Assembly (NCBI GenBank): GCA_020205615.1
Contig: CM035171.1
Span: forward strand, 123,942,893 to 124,006,892
Length of the DNA stretch: 64,000 bases
Origin: Panax quinquefolius
Lineage: Eukaryota; Streptophyta; Magnoliopsida; Apiales; Araliaceae
Direction: 5' to 3'
The translations under genes and the position numbers were made by a program. The first letter of the stretch is position 1. Every line of letters starts with the position of its first letter. The notes below the pieces were generated by a model. The model did no database searches. It worked only from the letters and a program-made list of their open reading frames with translations, and was not told where the DNA came from. Of the stretch, positions 1 through 13,378 are shown piece after piece.

Positions 1-3000
1 TGAGAAGGCACTACTCAATAATTGTTACGATGAATTACTTGCTCAATATTTTATTTTATTGATTCAATAATTCTTTGTGTTGATATTTTATTATTCTTTG
101 CTCAATAATTATCACCGCATGATTTTCCCATTATCGGATCAATAATTCATATTATTTGAATAATATTATTAGATAGCATTATTGGCAATGTCTAGAAAGT
201 TCATCGAGGAGAGGTTTGGTCACCTAATTGCGTGCCGATGAGGAGAAATTCTTATTGGAAAGTCCCTCTTTCCGGGAACCGCACAGGTTGTCATTATTGT
301 GATTCGTAATATTATTTGTGAATAATTAGTTATTGATTTATATGATAAGAAAATATTTATTTGATGTGGATATAAATGATGGATTTATTTATGTATTTAA
401 GTGAAGGAATTAAAGATGAGGTGTTTTATCAAGATTTGTCGAAATGGAGAACAAAATATGGGATTTTCGGAAAAATTAGTTTATTACTTGATTTTGTAAA
501 ATCCATAACTCTTTATGTATATAATGAGTTAAGAGATGAGCCATATATCAAAAGAAAGCCCTAGAAGTAAGCTAATCAGAGAAATTTGAATCACCCAAAA
601 ATTCTTTGTAGATATTTCGTGGTGAAATTTTGAATGAAATCTGGTCCAAGGACTAATAGTCCGAAAAATCGTTGTTCTTCAGCTATATTAAGTGAGTTAT
701 AAATTTTGATCCGACCGTTGGATCGTTGTAATTTTGGATATGTTATACATATATAAGTTGAGTATATGTCCACAAATTTTGAACCGTTAAAATGAACGTT
801 ATGATTTGTTATGAATTTTGAGAGGTAACTGATTCTAAATTAGGTTTTGGTGGAAAATTCTAGAATTGAGTGGGCCCCACGCTTGGTTGTTGGGGAAGAT
901 GACTGATTTTTAATGGGTGGAATAGTAGCGAGTAAAGCCATCGGTAGCAGAGTCAAGTCTTCTTCTTGAGCGTCTTAACATTTTCCCTATAAATAGAGGC
1001 TAAGTTAGAATTGAAAATCACACCGTAAACATAAGCTTTCTCTCTTTCTCTCTAGATTATTGAGTGTAATTTGTGAGTATTTAGATACTTGGTGAGTTGA
1101 TATTCATCGGTGCAAGTTTCCTTCAACATCATATCCGATATCCGTCGTCGAGTGTCTTTCTTTTTGAGGTAAGGGATAGTAAGGGATGTTATTTTCTTCT
1201 CAAATGATATTATTTCTTCAATATCATTATCTTTGAAATATTGGTTGGAACTTTTTATCAAATTTGGAACTTTTTCATGTCGGGTTACTATTCATGAGTT
1301 ACTATTCATGAGTTACTATTCACAAGTTACTATTCATGGGTTACTTATTCACGAGTTCTTATTCACGATTCTTATTCATGAGTTCTTATTCACGAGTTAC
1401 TATTCATGGGTTACTATTCACGAGTTACTATTCATGAGTTACTATTTACGGTTACTATTCATGGGTTACTATTCATGAAGTTACTATTCATGAAGTTCTT
1501 ATTCATGGAGTTCTTATTCACGAGTTACTATTCATGCATAAAATTGGTTTCTTTTTCTAACTAAATTATCGTTGATTTATGAATCTTACTCTTGAAATTA
1601 AAACCATGTTTTGATTATATTGTTTTATATAACATTCTTATAACCCAATGATGATATTTCTCTTTGACTTGAGTGTAAAGATGGGTAGATTATTGGTATG
1701 ATCGTGACCATAGGTTCTCTTTGGCATGATAGTGCTAAAGTTGAATTGTTGGTTGGTATGATCATGACCATTGAATTTACAATTGAATATTTTTAGCTTA
1801 AGTGCAAAGGTGAATTGATCAACATGGTTATAATTATTGTTATATAACTTCGAAATGATTATGTATTTCTTTGATATATGAATATCTTTGCTCGTTGTGC
1901 GAAGATGACACATTGTTGAAAATCTTTGCTTTGTAGTGCAAAGATGAATTATTGATGAATATCTTTGGCTCGTAATGCAAAAGATGACTTTGTTGTTGAA
2001 TATCTTTAGCTTTGTAATATCTTTGTTGATGAATATCTTTGGCCCGTGGTGCGAAGATGAATTTATTAGTATGATTATGAATAGAAGGCTGTGATTTGGT
2101 ATAACCATGATATTTGATGTTTCGGTGTAAAGGCATGTGATGAAAATTATCTTCATCTGGATGAGAAGAGAATTTAGAATCACAATTATGATTATGAGTT
2201 ATTCATATGATTGTGGAAAGGAACCGATTGATGTTACTGAGGATAAAATATTGTTGGTGGACTTTTTAGCATTGGAGAGACAATAGACTTTTATAGTCTA
2301 TTTGACTCTTTTTAATGGATTCTTCGTTCTCATTGCAACTATGGTTGAAAAGTTTTATCATCTACCATATGTTCTAAATCTACGATTCATTCTTGATGAA
2401 GACTATTGATAATTTATTTATCTTTAGTCATAATATTCTTCTTGAGCTAGTTGTGCTCACCCTTTTGTTTCACAATTCCTTTCGTAATAAAAGTGTATTT
2501 GGGTTGAAATGGGGATAACAAGGAATAGAATCGGTGGTCTATAGTTGTTGAGGTTCTCCCTAAAGAGTATGAAAATAATTTTATTGAGGGCTTTAGTGTG
2601 TTGTATTTTATATATCATTTAATAGTTATTTTGGTGAATTAAATAGGGTGAGCGAACCCACTTTGGAAGGTGTTTTGTCACTATCATACAAGATGTCTAA
2701 TGACATACAAACTCGTGTTATCATAAGACATGGTTGTGCTCATCCACTTGCTTTGAGTATATTTACAAGCCTTACTATATAATCTTGGTGTTTGTTTGGA
2801 GTATAATACCAAATTAGAGACAGTGGAGATAATGATATGTCAAGAGAAGACTCGCCATTGGGAAGAATATGATAGTAATCTTCTTGTTTTTCTTTTTGGG
2901 GTCTATTAGGTCAACCAAGGATAATTACGTAGCCATATGATATCTACCATAACCTAAAAGCATGGCCTCCCATGCGAAGGGTTTCTTGAGCACTTCCCAA

Positions 3001-3240
3001 AGATTCTAATTTCTAAAACAGCTTTTTAGCGTACCTTTATGTAAGGTGTCATGGTGACGTGTTATCCAAGTTGGTGTCCGAGTTACATTTGGTATATATT
3101 GGTATCCAAACTCATAGCATATGTGTTGTTGTATTTTGCACCGACAATTGTTGTAATAAAGTTGTAGTTGTTTTTCGTACCATATATTTGGCGACTCGTA
3201 ATGGGTTGGATGGAATGGACCTATTTTGGGGGCGTCGCGG
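1..3240 (+). mobile_element. Diverged long LTR (subfamily B), cut by the window edge, inserted in a Tat-type gypsy element
   Basis: This stretch matches, in opposite orientation, the LTR at 45929-48700. Shared blocks include the segment around 170-370 (site of the conserved words ggcaatgtctagaaag and gagaggtttggtcacc), a TATA box at about 990 (ctataaatagagg), a ttactattcatgag tandem array (about 1275-1535), an atctttggctcgtaatgc repeat (about 1880-2060), and an end block near 3190-3238 that finishes in ttttgggggcgtc. Its first few hundred bases lie outside the window. About 2560-3150 has no counterpart in the other copy and may be a further insertion. It lies directly before gypsy protease/RT sequence with no primer-binding site, so I read it as a solo LTR nested in the Tat element rather than that element's own LTR. 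Nothing here encodes a protein I recognise. Confidence 0.7.
1275..1540 (+). repeat. Tandem array of a ~12-14 bp unit (ttactattcatgag)
   Basis: About 20 units of ttactattca(t/c)gagt or ttcttattcacgag, with single-base and short-indel variation, lie in the LTR downstream of its TATA box. A shorter array of the same motif occurs in reverse complement inside the LTR at 45929-48700 (about 46870-47090), so array length differs between copies. Confidence 0.85.
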
Positions 3241-3244
3241 TTAA

Positions 3245-5277
3245 GCGAGTGAAGGGGATTTGGATCGGCCGGAAGATGTTATAGAAATCTTGTGATCACT
3301 TGAGTGGAAATATCAAAGCAGAAGCATGTTATGGCAATAGAGATCGAACCTTTTACAGAAAGTAGTTCTGAACCATTGGTCATGCCAACTGAAGAAACGG
3401 AGGAGATAGAGCTCATCCCGGGCAAAGCAAACAAAATGGTGAAAATAGGTTCGGGTCTGCCGGAACCTCTCTGGACGAACCTTATAGAGCTCTTGCAAAG
3501 CTATGTTGATATTTTCGCACCGGGAACCTCGTGATATCTTAGGGTAGCGAGGATATCACGAGCATCGGTTTGGAGGTAGACCCGTCAAAGAAGCTGTCCG
3601 ATGGAAGAGGAGGATTTTCGCACCTGAACGTCGTGAATAATTGATGAAGAGATTGCAAAAGCTGCTGGCGTGACTTCTTCTTCTAGATTGACTACCCACG
3701 TGGATGGTGAATGTGGTCTTTGATGCATGTACAAAATGGTAAATGGTGAGTCTGCATCGACTATCTTGATTTAAATAAGGCTTGTCAGAAGGATTTCTAC
3801 CTCACCCCACATTGACCAACTAATCGATGCCACTTCGGGATATGCTTTGTTAAGTTTCATGGACGCATTCTCTGGATATCATCAAATTTCCATGTGCAAA
3901 GAGGATATACCGAAGACGGCGTTCATTACGCATCGTTCGGTATATGCTTATAAGAAAATGACCTTCGGCCTCATCAATGCCGGAGCCACATATCAGAGGA
4001 TGATGAACCATGTTTTCAGATATCAGCTGGGCAGGAATGTGGAGGTGTACGTGAGCGACATGATTGTCAAAAGTATGTTGGTACATAAATATCTGGATGA
4101 TTTGGAAGAATGTTTTCATAATTCGTCAAAGATAATTTGAGATTAAATCCCACTAAATGCACCTTCTGGCCTAGGGGTGGCAAATTTACGGATATCTTGT
4201 CGATCGAGAGGAATCGAAGCCAATCTCGAGAAGATTCAAGCGATCCCGAACATGAAGACTCCTCTCGGTCGTTTAAAGATGTTCAACGTCATTTGGAAGG
4301 ATTGCGACTTTAAGGAGGTTCATGTCGGTGCGTGGAAATATGTCTGCGTTCTTTGATACATTGAAAGGGTAGAAGAATGAAAGACGTTTCGATGGACTTC
4401 GAGAGTGTTAGGGCGCTTTTGAGCATCAAGTCCTATTTATCTTGGCGCCTTTGTTGGTGAAGCCCGTTCTCTTGAACCTTTATATTTGTACTTAGCGGAA
4501 TAGTTCGATTGGCGTAGGAGCGGTTTTAGTGCGTGAAGTTGGGGAATTAAAGACCCGATTTATTATAAAAGCCATGTCCTTCCGGATGTCAAACAAGGTA
4601 CCGAACATTGAAAAGTTTGCTTTTCGCTTTAATAACGCTAGTCGAAAGCTTAGGCAATACTTCGGGGTAGATTGGTAATAGTATATATCTGATCATCCTT
4701 TAAAGAAGATTATGGGCAAACCCGAGGTATCGGGGAGATTAAATTGCGTAGACGATGGAGTTATCACAATTTTTCATTGAATATCATCCCGAATCGCCAT
4801 CAAAGGGCAAGCTCACTGATTTTGTTGTTGAATGCTCGTTTTAAAGAAGTCGATAAAGTTGTAGCGAAGGTTTCAAGGATCGGACACAGCCGATTCTGCA
4901 GTTCTTCATTGAAGAAAAGAGTTCGTGGATATGAGATGCGAGATGGGTCTTCTACCACGGACGTCGATGGAGGCGGAGTATTATTCGACGAGTCCTAAGG
5001 ATTCAAGGTACAACAGCCATCGATTTTCAAATCAAAGCGACAAACAACGGTTTGAGTATGAAGCGGTACTTGCGAGGTTACGGCAAAAAGTCTTGAAGTA
5101 CAACGCATAATTATCTTTAGTGATTCTCGCTTAATCGTTAAGCAACTTTCTCGGGAATATGAAGCTCGAGGCCCAAAATGATCAAATATCTAACAGAATT
5201 GAAGGAGCAACTTCATTATTTCCAATCTTATGAGTTTCAAGGGATCGGCGTAATAACAATTCAATAAATAGATGCAT
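3245..5277 (+). pseudogene. Tat-lineage Ty3/gypsy pol fragment: protease end, reverse transcriptase, RNase H and second (archaeal-type) RNase H
   Basis: Reading across several frames gives the expected order of a Tat/Ogre/Retand-type polyprotein. The pre-RT block ends in LPEPLWTNLIELLQ (3304-3534). RT follows with SFMDAFSGYHQI and FGLINAGATYQRMMNHVF (3847-4140). RNase H (about 4400-4700) follows, then the extra RNase H (about 4925-5277) with NEAEYEA-like and DSRLIVKQL-like blocks, which is a hallmark of the Tat lineage. The catalytic RT motif normally reads YVDD but is YVSD here, and many frameshifts and stops interrupt the sequence, so this copy is dead. It is bounded on the left by an inserted LTR and on the right by an inserted copia element, so gag and integrase are missing or displaced. 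Confidence 0.85.
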
Positions 5278-7142
5278 TTGTTAGGTTTGTAATATTCATG
5301 TGCGCAATCAAATAGCAAAATAATGCGAAGCGATGTAAAAATCGAGTTTAAAAATTTACAAACCATATACCCGGATCACCCTTTATGCATAATTATTAAT
5401 TAAACGAAAAGATAAAGAATAAAATCATACCCTTGAAGATCGAGCTTCCTCGTGCAAGTTCACCTCCAAATCCTTTCGTCGCTTCAACTTGAATCCACCG
5501 GGTTTGGTTCCTTCCTTTGATCAACGCGTTAGCCCACGTGTGTTTGGCCTCTGAGGTGATCAACCAAGAAAAATAAAAATTCAAGAAGATGGTGTATTGG
5601 CTCAACCCTAGTTTTCTCTCTCTATAGAAAAGGGTACTCTCCCAACAATTGGAATATATCAGATGTTGAAAAAGTCAACAACTCTCTCACCCATAATAAG
5701 ACTCTCTTATTTATAGATGTAGGCAACCCACCTTTAACAATTAAGGAATTGGGTTTTATTTAATTAATTAAATTCTTTTAATTAATTAAGCTCCTAATCT
5801 TATTAGGGATAATTAATTAAACTCCTTTAACTAATTTTCCTTCCTAATCCAATTAGGAATAAATGAAATACTTATATTAAATTAATTCCTAAACTCTTTT
5901 AGAAATTAAAATAATAATAATTGTAATAATATTAATAAGACTCCTCTTATTAATTTATATTTAATATTTCTAAAATATTAAATAATAAATATTAAGCTAT
6001 TTAATTTATTCTATCACCATAGATTAAATTAAATATACATAACATATTATTACGATTATGCCATTAACTTCTTAAATAATTATTCTTCCTTTTATGGTGT
6101 GACCCTTTAGGTTCTCCATATTAAACCCATTGTGAATAAATCAATTAGAACAATTCTAATCTTATTTAAATAAATAAATTAAATAATTAATTTATTTAAA
6201 TAAATAATATTTATTCTACAATAGGGATAAGCCTCCCTAATTGATCAACGACTTTCCGTATAATATAGATTTCAACATTAATCATTAAAGAACCTTTGAG
6301 TAAATAGTTACAAATACAATTCAATCCTTCCACCATACAATGTCCCAATTAAATATAAGACATGGAATTCTTTGTCAAGTCTTATTTTATTTAATTATAT
6401 GTATTTCGATCCTTAAATGCATGACTCCAAATAATGCAAATTAAAACTCCTTTCTAATTTCATTACGCTTAACCAAGGACTCTTTGGGTTGTCATTTATC
6501 GAATCACATAGACATTTCTCTTCTTTTATTAGAAGTGGTAGATTCTTTATTGATCATATATTATCTCCATATACAACTTATTATACCCAAGCATACCCTT
6601 TGATATACCCTAAGGGTCTTAAGAATAAGTCAAAGTATAACTCATCATACACAAGATACTATGATGATCTCAGTCCAAGGATCACTAGACTACTATCACT
6701 ACAGAATTCCTATTGACAAAAGTAAATAAAACTCCATTAGGTATTCCTTAGCGAGCCAATTCGATGAACTTATTCTCTAATAAGCACCTACATACTTTCT
6801 TTAGTGTCTCCACACAAATGATCATGAGATCAATCATCCCCATCCAATGAAGCAAAGCAGCGTATGTACTCAATCTATCCCGGATTCACTAATCCCCAAT
6901 TTAGTAATCCAATGATTGGGAACTATTTTAGTTTTAAGCTTTCTAAGAATTTAGATCTCATTAAAATGATCACCATCATTATTCTAAAAGCATTGCTTAA
7001 AACTATGGGTTTATCACATATTATAAAACAACATCATGTAGATAATTAAAAGCCTTTAATAAATTAATACTTTTATTAATAAATGAATAAGATTATTACA
7101 AAGTATATGCTTTATCATCAAACATGATTGGCTTATTGTGCA
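5278..7142 (-). mobile_element. 3' LTR of a minus-strand Ty1/copia element
   Basis: On the minus strand a polypurine tract (gggagattgaaagtagta, complement of about 7143-7161) is followed by a TGCACAATAAGCC start at 7142. The LTR runs leftward through very AT-rich DNA to a reverse TATA-like block (ctcttatttatag, about 5705-5717) and a transcribed end rich in ctctct. The left boundary is an estimate: the Tat sequence stops making sense near 5275. No matching right-hand LTR is evident, because the element's 5' side is followed by another LTR family after about 11100. Confidence 0.6.
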
Positions 7143-7149
7143 TACTACT

Positions 7150-10133
7150 TTCAATCTCCCACTTGCACTAAAGCCAATCGTCATGGTAACTCATACTCTT
7201 CTTCTCTGCAAGTGACGATTATCCTGCTTTGTTGGATAAGCTTTAGTTAATGGATATGTAATGTTGTTCATGAAAGTCCACTATCTCTATAGTGATTTCC
7301 CATCTTTCAATGATTCTAATAATCAAATGAAAGTGCCACAACACATGTTTAGATCCAAGATGAGACTTAGGAACTATTCCTAGTTCTCACGAATGAACTT
7401 TTAATCCAAACAATCAACTTGCGACTTCATTTATAGCTATATACTTTGTTTTTATCACTAAACCAAACTCTTTCTTTGTTTTGGAACCTTTCTAATTCAT
7501 CGCACCAATCGTTCAAGGTAACCCTTTACCTTAAAGTGGATTTTTCTGTCGTCTTGGTGCGTCTACGAAAACTTGAGTCTGTTAAGCCCTCTAGTTTTAA
7601 TTTAGACCCACCATGAATATGATCACATCCTTAGTCTTGATTGAGCACTTTAAGATATTTTCACCGACTCATAGTGAACTTCTCCATAATATGATCGATC
7701 AACATCGGTCTCGTACATTTCATTGCATACATGATTGTCACTCATGCGACCTCTCTCTTTTCGTGAGTGCGTGGGGACTATTAAGAGAGATAAACTCCAT
7801 AGCTCATCTCTTGGAGTTTGCCATGCTAAATGACTTTAGCATCAAATGAATATATATTCGCTTGGGTTAAGTCGAGCATCCTCTTAAATCTATCTATATG
7901 ATTTATATCCCCAATTAAGATACTCTTCCCAAACCATTCATGGAGGAATGTTTAGACAACTTTATCATTACTAATTGTAGCATTAGTATGTCATTCCTCA
8001 TCCGTAGTATATCAACATATAATATTAGGAATGTCACGCTCCTCCCAATGTCCTTTTTGTACACACTAGAACTCTTACCTCATCGTATGTAATCGGATCA
8101 TCATCTTCTATGATGTGTACCTCATCATCATCATCTATGATGAATTCATACCTCCCGTATCTTCTGGTACTATTCAGTTCTGATTAGGTTGTGAATGCAA
8201 TAATAACAGTCTATCTATAGTTCCTCTTATTTGACTTATAGTGTTTTGTGGTTCTTGAACTTTTCAAGATCTATTATCCTCCCACTAGCCCCTTCAATAA
8301 TAAACACCTTTATCTTAGAAGGCGCAGTGTTTCAGTAACAAACACCTTTTTTTAAGTAGGATTATAGAACATATACCCTAACTTTACTTTAGGATGTCCC
8401 ACAAATTGTACTTTGTCAAATCTTGTCCCAAGCTTATCCTTTGAAACCTTTTCACATAAGTTGGACAACCCTTATCTTAACATACTTAAGATTAGAATCC
8501 TCCCCGTCCATAACTTTTATGGAGTCTTGGGGCCGAATTTTGAGGTTACCTTTTCATGATATGCAGACCATTTCTAGGACATTATCCCGGAAGGATAATG
8601 GAATGTCGGTAAAATCATTATGGACCGCACCATGTCCAACAAGGTGTGATTTTTCCTTTCGATACATCAATCAATTATTGTGTATCGGGAGGCGTCCATT
8701 ATGAGAAAACCATTTGAGATGATCTGAAACTTATTGCACAAGTATTTATTCCTCGATCTAATCAAAGAATCTTAATACTTTGCCAATTTGTTTCACTTAC
8801 AATTCTTTGAACCTTTCATATAATTCACACTTGTATTTCAACAAATACATACATTCAACTCTTTGAATGATCATCTCCTTTTCTTAAACTAGTTTGTTCA
8901 ATTTGCAAAATATATTTTCACGTAAGTCAGTATACAAAATTTATTAAGTAATATTCGATTCTATCTGAAGACATTATTATTATAAATAAACAACAATTGT
9001 TCTTAATTATAATACCAAAGATTTCATTGTCCAACAATAAAATGGAAATAATGTTTTCAACGAGAACCTGGAATACAATAACAACTTATTGACTTAATAG
9101 ATTTGCTAGTAGGCATTGCTAAACTATAAGTTTCTACATGGCTAATGTAGCAACCTTTGTTACATTTCTCGACTTAGGATTACTTATATTTGTTTAGCTT
9201 TCTACTTCTTGGTCCTTCATAAATCTATATTTATGATAACCAAAGTCGGTATCCAATACCCAAGTAGAACCTTGACTTAAAGAAAAATTTATTTCAATCA
9301 TGAACAAAAAAGCGTATTATGTAAAACTTCACTAAGCTTCTTTGGTTAGCCTCTGCAAGAATCTTCTCATGATTTCTTTCCAAAGGTCCGGGCTTATTGC
9401 GGTGGAAGCAAACTCCTTTCTTATCCGTGTCGATTTTGTTCTTATTATCCTTTGTTTTGCCTTTCTATTTACCTTCTTTGAATCGTTCTTCTTTTGGAAG
9501 ATCCTTTTGCCCCTACCAAGAAGACTTGATCTTTCTTGGTTGTAAAGTGACTCTCAATATTTTCAATATGTTAAGCAAATCAATGAGGGTGATATCTAGA
9601 TTGTTCATATAAAATTCACGACAATTGTGAAAGGAGTCCAGGGAGTGAGTGCAAGATCAAATCTTGGCTCAACTCTCCATCCATGAAAAAAACTCGTTGT
9701 CTAATTGATCAATCAAATTGATAATGTTAAGGACTTTTTGTCTGCATCTTATAGTGCCATTGGCCATTCTAGATCGGAAGAGCTCCTTAGATATCTCGAT
9801 ATCTATCGATCCTACTTTCTCACCATCAACTACTTGATGTGCGGGAATATAGTAGGAGCATCCATAGTTTACGTCGACATTTGAAGCTCAAGTTCTTCGT
9901 GGATGCGAGCATGACGCATTGAGCCAACTATGCATCATCTTGCCACTTTCTAAAAGTAGCAATCTCTTCCTCAGAGGCATTGTCTTCATCCATTGTAGGG
10001 ATAGGCGTATTAAGGACATAAGATAGCTTTTCAGCTATGAGAACTATTCTCAAATTCCTTAACCAATTCGTTTAATTTGGTCTGGTTAATTTAGCATCTA
10101 ATATGCTTCGCGAGTGATAGTAATTTTAGACAT
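7150..10133 (-). pseudogene. Degenerate Ty1/copia gag-pol polyprotein
   Basis: Reading the minus strand, a gag-like start lies at 10133 (MSKITITREA). A zinc-knuckle-like block (CFH-NK-G-WKRN pattern, broken by frameshifts) is near 9355-9420. Integrase is near 8380-8800, including the stretch before VGYPK/YMFYN-type sequence at about 8360-8410 and the NRTLLDMVRSMM-like region at about 8560-8640. Reverse transcriptase follows at roughly 7560-8100, and the RNase H end at about 7150-7560 (the coding strand has the usual copia order integrase, RT, RNase H). Order Gag-INT-RT-RH identifies Ty1/copia rather than Ty3/gypsy. Stops and frameshifts are frequent, so it is not functional. I cannot assign the lineage. 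Confidence 0.7.
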
Positions 10134-10920
10134 TGTAAAATTACAGAAATGAATTTGTAATTAACAACATTTTAACATACATTCTATTATTAATTACCAA
10201 AATAAATTAGGTCTTGTTTTTTAAATTGGTATCTCCACTATTTTCTTTCAAACTATATTACCTCAATATATATAGTTCGTAAGAAAATCTAATTAAAGAT
10301 TTGCTTTAGAGAATAAGGATCCCATTTCAAATGTATATAGCCTTGTGGTGACACAACAAACTATATATAAATAAATAGGTAGACAACTTTTGTCAATTTC
10401 ATCAACTATCGCAACTCCTTGTCTTTTTGCCTCTTAGATTATTTTGATCAAGTGGTGGCACATCCGAATCAAAAAATTATCCAAGTTAAATCCGACCTAG
10501 CACTTTCAGTATATTCAAAAAAGAAAATATCATCCTTGTGGTGACACAACAAAACAATATTGTTCAATTTTCTTTATAAGCATCAAATGTGATAAATTAA
10601 CATCTTAAATACTTAATACTTGCCTTGTGGTGACACAACAAACTCATATTAAATATTTAATACTCTATTAATTTTATCATGCTAGAAAGGCGACGTTCGA
10701 TATTCCAAATATCTTTGACGCTTAGGACTTAATATAAAATTGAGGGTTTGTTATTAATTTGTCTCATCTTGTTTATAGCACGCATTTATATATATATAAA
10801 ATACGCGTCGTATTAATAAACATCACGAAGCGTGTTTGCATAATATATAATATATATAGTATAAGCATGCATATATGTAATACTATATTCTACCCGGATT
10901 GATTATGGACTTTTATTCTA
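10134..10920 (-). mobile_element. Copia 5' leader with three hairpin-framed copies of a 20-nt motif
   Basis: This non-coding stretch lies upstream of the copia gag start. It contains CCTTGTGGTGACACAACAAA (plus strand) three times without a mismatch: 10341-10360, 10534-10553 and 10623-10642. Each copy is framed by its own inverted repeat: tatatag/ctatata (10334-10340 and 10361-10367), aaagaaaat/attttcttt (10520-10528 and 10567-10575), and a 14-nt pair with one mismatch (10605-10618 and 10647-10660). The motif also has an internal TTGTG/CACAA stem around a 4-nt loop. A role in packaging or dimerisation of the retroelement RNA is only inference. Confidence 0.7.
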
Positions 10921-11104
10921 GTTTGGTTCTACTGTAGCCACCAAGTGAACAAAAAGGTCAAACCCCAGGGGTGCAAGAAATAATATTTAAATATAACTAT
11001 TACATTTAATTAAAGGCTCCATTACAAAAGCGGGTCTTCAATGCTCCTTGCTCCTTCGATCTCCAATTTTCAAAATTAATTCTAACTATTCCTATTACAA
11101 AACT
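10921..11104. other. Short non-coding junction between the copia leader and the next LTR
   Basis: No gene is visible. The stretch may be the remaining 5' edge of the copia element. The following LTR lacks its first ~200 bp relative to its sister at 50841-53330, so one of the two elements was truncated here. Confidence 0.4.
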
Positions 11105-13378
11105 ATTGGTCGGGAATATTCGGTTTAGCGGGAATATTCGCAATAACGGCTCAATCATTGGTGGACCCTACAATGTAATTATTATCGGATTGAGAAAACG
11201 ACAAAATATTTTATTAAAATAACTTGAAGTTTTACCATTGATCTTGTTGAACTACTTTCAGTAGTAAAAATACGATGTCGTGTGGTTGCATAAGAAGATA
11301 CCGGTATTGATTATCGATGCTTATGTGAGAAGTCACTCACCATTCCATTATTACGATTAATAATATGAATTATTATAGCGATAATGACGTTTTGTTTTAT
11401 TAAGTATTATTATCGTAATAAAAGTAAACATCTTTTTATATAAAATAGAATACTTTATTAAAGTTATTCTATAAATAGAATATATTATATTTTATTATGC
11501 ATAGTGTTGCATAGTGTTTTGCATAGTGTTTTGCATAGTGTTGCATAGTGTTTGCATAGTAAAATATTTTATATAAATAGAATATATGATATTTTATTTA
11601 AAAGATTTTGCTTTAAATATGGACCGTCGATTAAAGTAAATCAATCTGGACTGCTCATGGATTAATTACTATGTATTCTATTTTCCTATAAATAGAAGCT
11701 CATTCCTTCATTATTTTCTTACTTAATTCACCGAAACTCTAGAGAGAGAAATTATAGAGAGAAGCTATAAAGAGAAAATCTATAGAGAAAGAAGAAAAGT
11801 ATTCTCGCTACTTCTTCACTACTTACATATTCGGTTCTTTTTTACGGTAAGGGTGTTATTCTTTCTTCTTGAAGAGAACTTCATTATTCCATTCATTATT
11901 ATTCTGTTGGAATAACTTTTGTAAAAAGTGGCATACCCTATACATAACTTTGTATACGTGGCATACCTATACTTGGTGAAATCCTTATGTTATTCCATTG
12001 CTTATTATTACATTGGAATAACTCAGATCATGCTTTACCCTATACTTGGTGACATTCTTCTATTATTCATTTGGAACATCCTGTGCATGTGTTTTACACC
12101 TGGACCTGGTTCCGCTTTTATTATTCTCCGTTGGAACATCCATCATGTGTTTTACATGGACTGGTTCCGTCTTTATCATTCTGCTGAATATCCTATCATG
12201 TTTTACAATACAGGATCCGTTCCATCTTTATTATTCTCATTGGAACATCCTGTCGGTTGTGAATTTCACGACTTCGACCGTTCCGTTATTATTATTCTGT
12301 TGAATAACTTTGTGCATCTGATAGTACATGCATCGTGGTGATTTCTTTTGTTATTCCATTCTTTATTATACCCAGTTGGTTAAAACTTTGACTTCTATAC
12401 TCCATGAAATTAGTAGAATATCCTCGATATTTGCGTTTCATCCAAAGATCTCTTTCACTAAATATTCTTCCGATCATTCTTGAATTTTACTCTCACGAAA
12501 CAAAGATTCATGTTGACAATTTGGGCGTTAATAATTCATGGATTAAATAATTCTTGAACTTGTTTTTATTGAATTATTATGTCATTGTCATCATCCTCAT
12601 GTTATATTATGTTATCTTTGGCTTACGTGCATACATAGATGAACTTAGTATGATTATGACCGGGATCATTCGGTATAATCATGACTTGATATAAATGATG
12701 TGACAAAAGTCCTCGATTAACTGTAATGCATGCATTGATGGATAGTTTTTGGTATGATTATGACCGGGGTGATTCTAAGATAGTCACCATTGATAATTTG
12801 ATGAAAATCCTTGATCGCGGTATGCGGGGGATAATTAGATGTGGTGGTTTATTTATTAAAATCGAGTCTCAAATGATAAAATTGATGAAAACCTTTTAAA
12901 ACCTAAAAGATAGTAGACTTTATTCTCTACTTGACTCTTTTAATGGATCGCTTATTCACCGCAGCTTAAACCGGTTGTTTATTGTATTTTATCGGTTTAA
13001 CAACTTTGTTGAAGGCTAATGATAATTTATTCTCGCATTATCTTAGTCATAATATTTCTTCTTGGGCTAGTTAAGCTCACCTTTCTTTCACCGTTTCTCT
13101 TGAAATGAGAACATAAATTTGGACGAGTCTGGGAACGGGCGTAATGGTCCGGAGGATAGCATTAGTAGTCCTCATTATTCGTGAAATAGTGTGATAATAG
13201 TCATAATGAGGACTCCTTTTGAGTTTGTATAATATCTAGTAGACAATATTTGTATTCAATCTCACGCTTTATGTCGTATTGTACACAGCAGTTATATTAT
13301 TAAGTTTGTATTTGAATTTATGTACCATGTAAGTGGCGACCCAAGATGGGTGACGATACCTAATTTTGGGCGTTACGG
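11105..13378 (+). mobile_element. Long LTR of the chromovirus family (subfamily with gcatagtgttt array), 5' truncated
   Basis: It is closely similar to the LTR at 50841-53330. Shared features are gggaatattcggtttag near its start, a gcatagtgtttt array at 11496-11562, a TATA box ctataaatagaagctc at about 11682, the ~55-bp ggaacatcctg...ttccgc repeat (about 12055-12300), and an end block with ggcgacccaagatgggtgac finishing in taattttgggcgt near 13378. The canonical TGTRAGACCCC start is missing. It interrupts Tat-type sequence, because the antisense gag-like reading resumes immediately to its right. Overlapping open frames inside it (11928-12341 and others) come from the repeat and are not genes. 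Confidence 0.8.

Noticed and set aside
1638..2183. 181-codon minus-strand open frame
   Set aside because: It lies in LTR repeats (atctttggctcgtaatgc units), has low-complexity His/Asn/Ile content and no matching frame in the sister LTR.
11928..12341. Hydrophobic open frame of 137 codons
   Set aside because: It is translation of ~55-bp LTR repeats; the overlapping frame 12046-12303 is also open, and the same happens in every sister LTR.
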